A stretch of DNA of 22,300 bases from Alphaproteobacteria bacterium (GTDB lineage: Bacteria; Pseudomonadota; Alphaproteobacteria; Rhizobiales; Devosiaceae): NCBI GenBank assembly GCA_013152625.1, contig JAADFY010000135.1, positions 3,138-25,437 on the forward strand, given 5' to 3'. This document shows positions 21,885 to 22,300 of the stretch, piece by piece. Under the pieces are notes generated by a model that did no database searches, had not been told where the DNA came from, and saw nothing but the letters and a program-made list of their open reading frames with translations. The translations under genes and the position numbers were made by a program. Positions within the stretch are counted from its first letter, which is position 1. Every line of letters starts with the position of its first letter.

Positions 21885-22300
21885 GTGAGCTTGAACTCCA
21901 AATACACCATTGAGGAACACGCCTTTGACGTGGTGGTTGTCGGGGCTGGCGGTGCCGGACTGCGCGCGACCCTGGGCATGGCCGAACAGGGCCTTAATAC
22001 CGCCTGTATAACCAAGGTGTTTCCCACCCGTTCCCACACCGTGGCTGCCCAGGGCGGCATTGCCGCCTCATTGTCCAACATGGGCCCCGACAACTGGCAG
22101 TGGCACATGTACGACACCATCAAGGGCTCGGACTGGCTCGGCGACAATGACGCCATGGAATATCTCGCCCGCGAGGCGCCGGCTGCGGTCTACGAACTTG
22201 AACATTACGGCGTGCCCTTTTCGCGCACCGAAGAGGGCAAGATCTATCAGCGCCCCTTTGGCGGCCATATGCAGAACTTTGGTGACGGCCCGCCGGTCCA
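21885..22300 (+). CDS. sdhA: Succinate dehydrogenase flavoprotein subunit, 3' end beyond window
   Basis: SdhA oxidises succinate to fumarate and carries covalent FAD; it acts on the cytoplasmic face of complex II. Only the first 138 residues are seen of about 600. They include the FAD-binding GAGGAGLRA (20-28) and TRSHTVAAQGGIAAS (48-62), where His51 is the expected covalent FAD site. DNWQWHMYDTIKGSDWLGD and the following segment also match the family. The start is the GTG at 21885, 4 bp after sdhD; a G-rich run near 21871 could act as its ribosome binding site. The iron-sulfur subunit gene sdhB is expected to follow outside the window. Confidence 0.95.
   Translation, partial: MSLNSKYTIEEHAFDVVVVGAGGAGLRATLGMAEQGLNTACITKVFPTRSHTVAAQGGIAASLSNMGPDNWQWHMYDTIKGSDWLGDNDAMEYLAREAPAAVYELEHYGVPFSRTEEGKIYQRPFGGHMQNFGDGPPV

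Overview
The window reads as chromosomal DNA of a GC-rich alphaproteobacterium, most likely of the order Hyphomicrobiales (Rhizobiales). The evidence is a leuD...leuB-asd arrangement, an sdhC-sdhD-sdhA order, an OlsB-type ornithine lipid acyltransferase, GTG/ATG starts coupled by 4-bp overlaps, and short palindromic intergenic repeats of a kind common in that group. Genus cannot be given from sequence alone. No tRNA, rRNA, CRISPR array, transposase or phage gene was found.

Layout. (1) 1-228 is lower-GC sequence (about 53% by hand count) that does not match what follows; it carries a possible membrane-protein fragment on the minus strand and abuts a ComM/YifB gene that has lost its N-terminal half. 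(2) 1122-4149: a cold-shock/DUF1294 membrane fusion, then xylulokinase (xylB) overlapping an OlsB-like acyltransferase. (3) 4188-4280: a perfect inverted repeat and a 13-bp tandem array. (4) 4308-12881: a compact plus-strand catabolic cluster with an M20 amidohydrolase, a complete dipeptide/oligopeptide-type ABC importer (binding protein, two permeases, one fused double ATPase), an aldehyde dehydrogenase and a short-chain dehydrogenase. Two strong hairpins bracket the binding-protein gene. (5) 12888-16055, minus strand: deoD, a small ORF, a four-helix membrane protein of unknown function, and a membrane-anchored periplasmic ClpP-like protease coupled to it by ATGA. (6) 16211-19479: leuD, a RidA-family gene, leuB and asd (leucine and aspartate-family biosynthesis). 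(7) 19480-20074: a non-coding island of mosaic repeats. (8) 20075-22300: a protein with one ferredoxin-like and two CDGSH iron-sulfur motifs, divergent from a small DUF1737 gene, then sdhC, sdhD and the start of sdhA (respiratory complex II).

Working together: the 4308-12881 genes look like one route that imports a peptide- or amide-like compound, hydrolyses it with the M20 enzyme and oxidises an alcohol/aldehyde product with the SDR and ALDH; the substrate is not evident and no regulator is present. The least explained part is the minus-strand pair at 12888-15070: the protease domain and the partner's large soluble domain are both predicted to lie outside the inner membrane, which suggests an envelope protease module. 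I did not find a system that I can call new with certainty; that pair is the best candidate.
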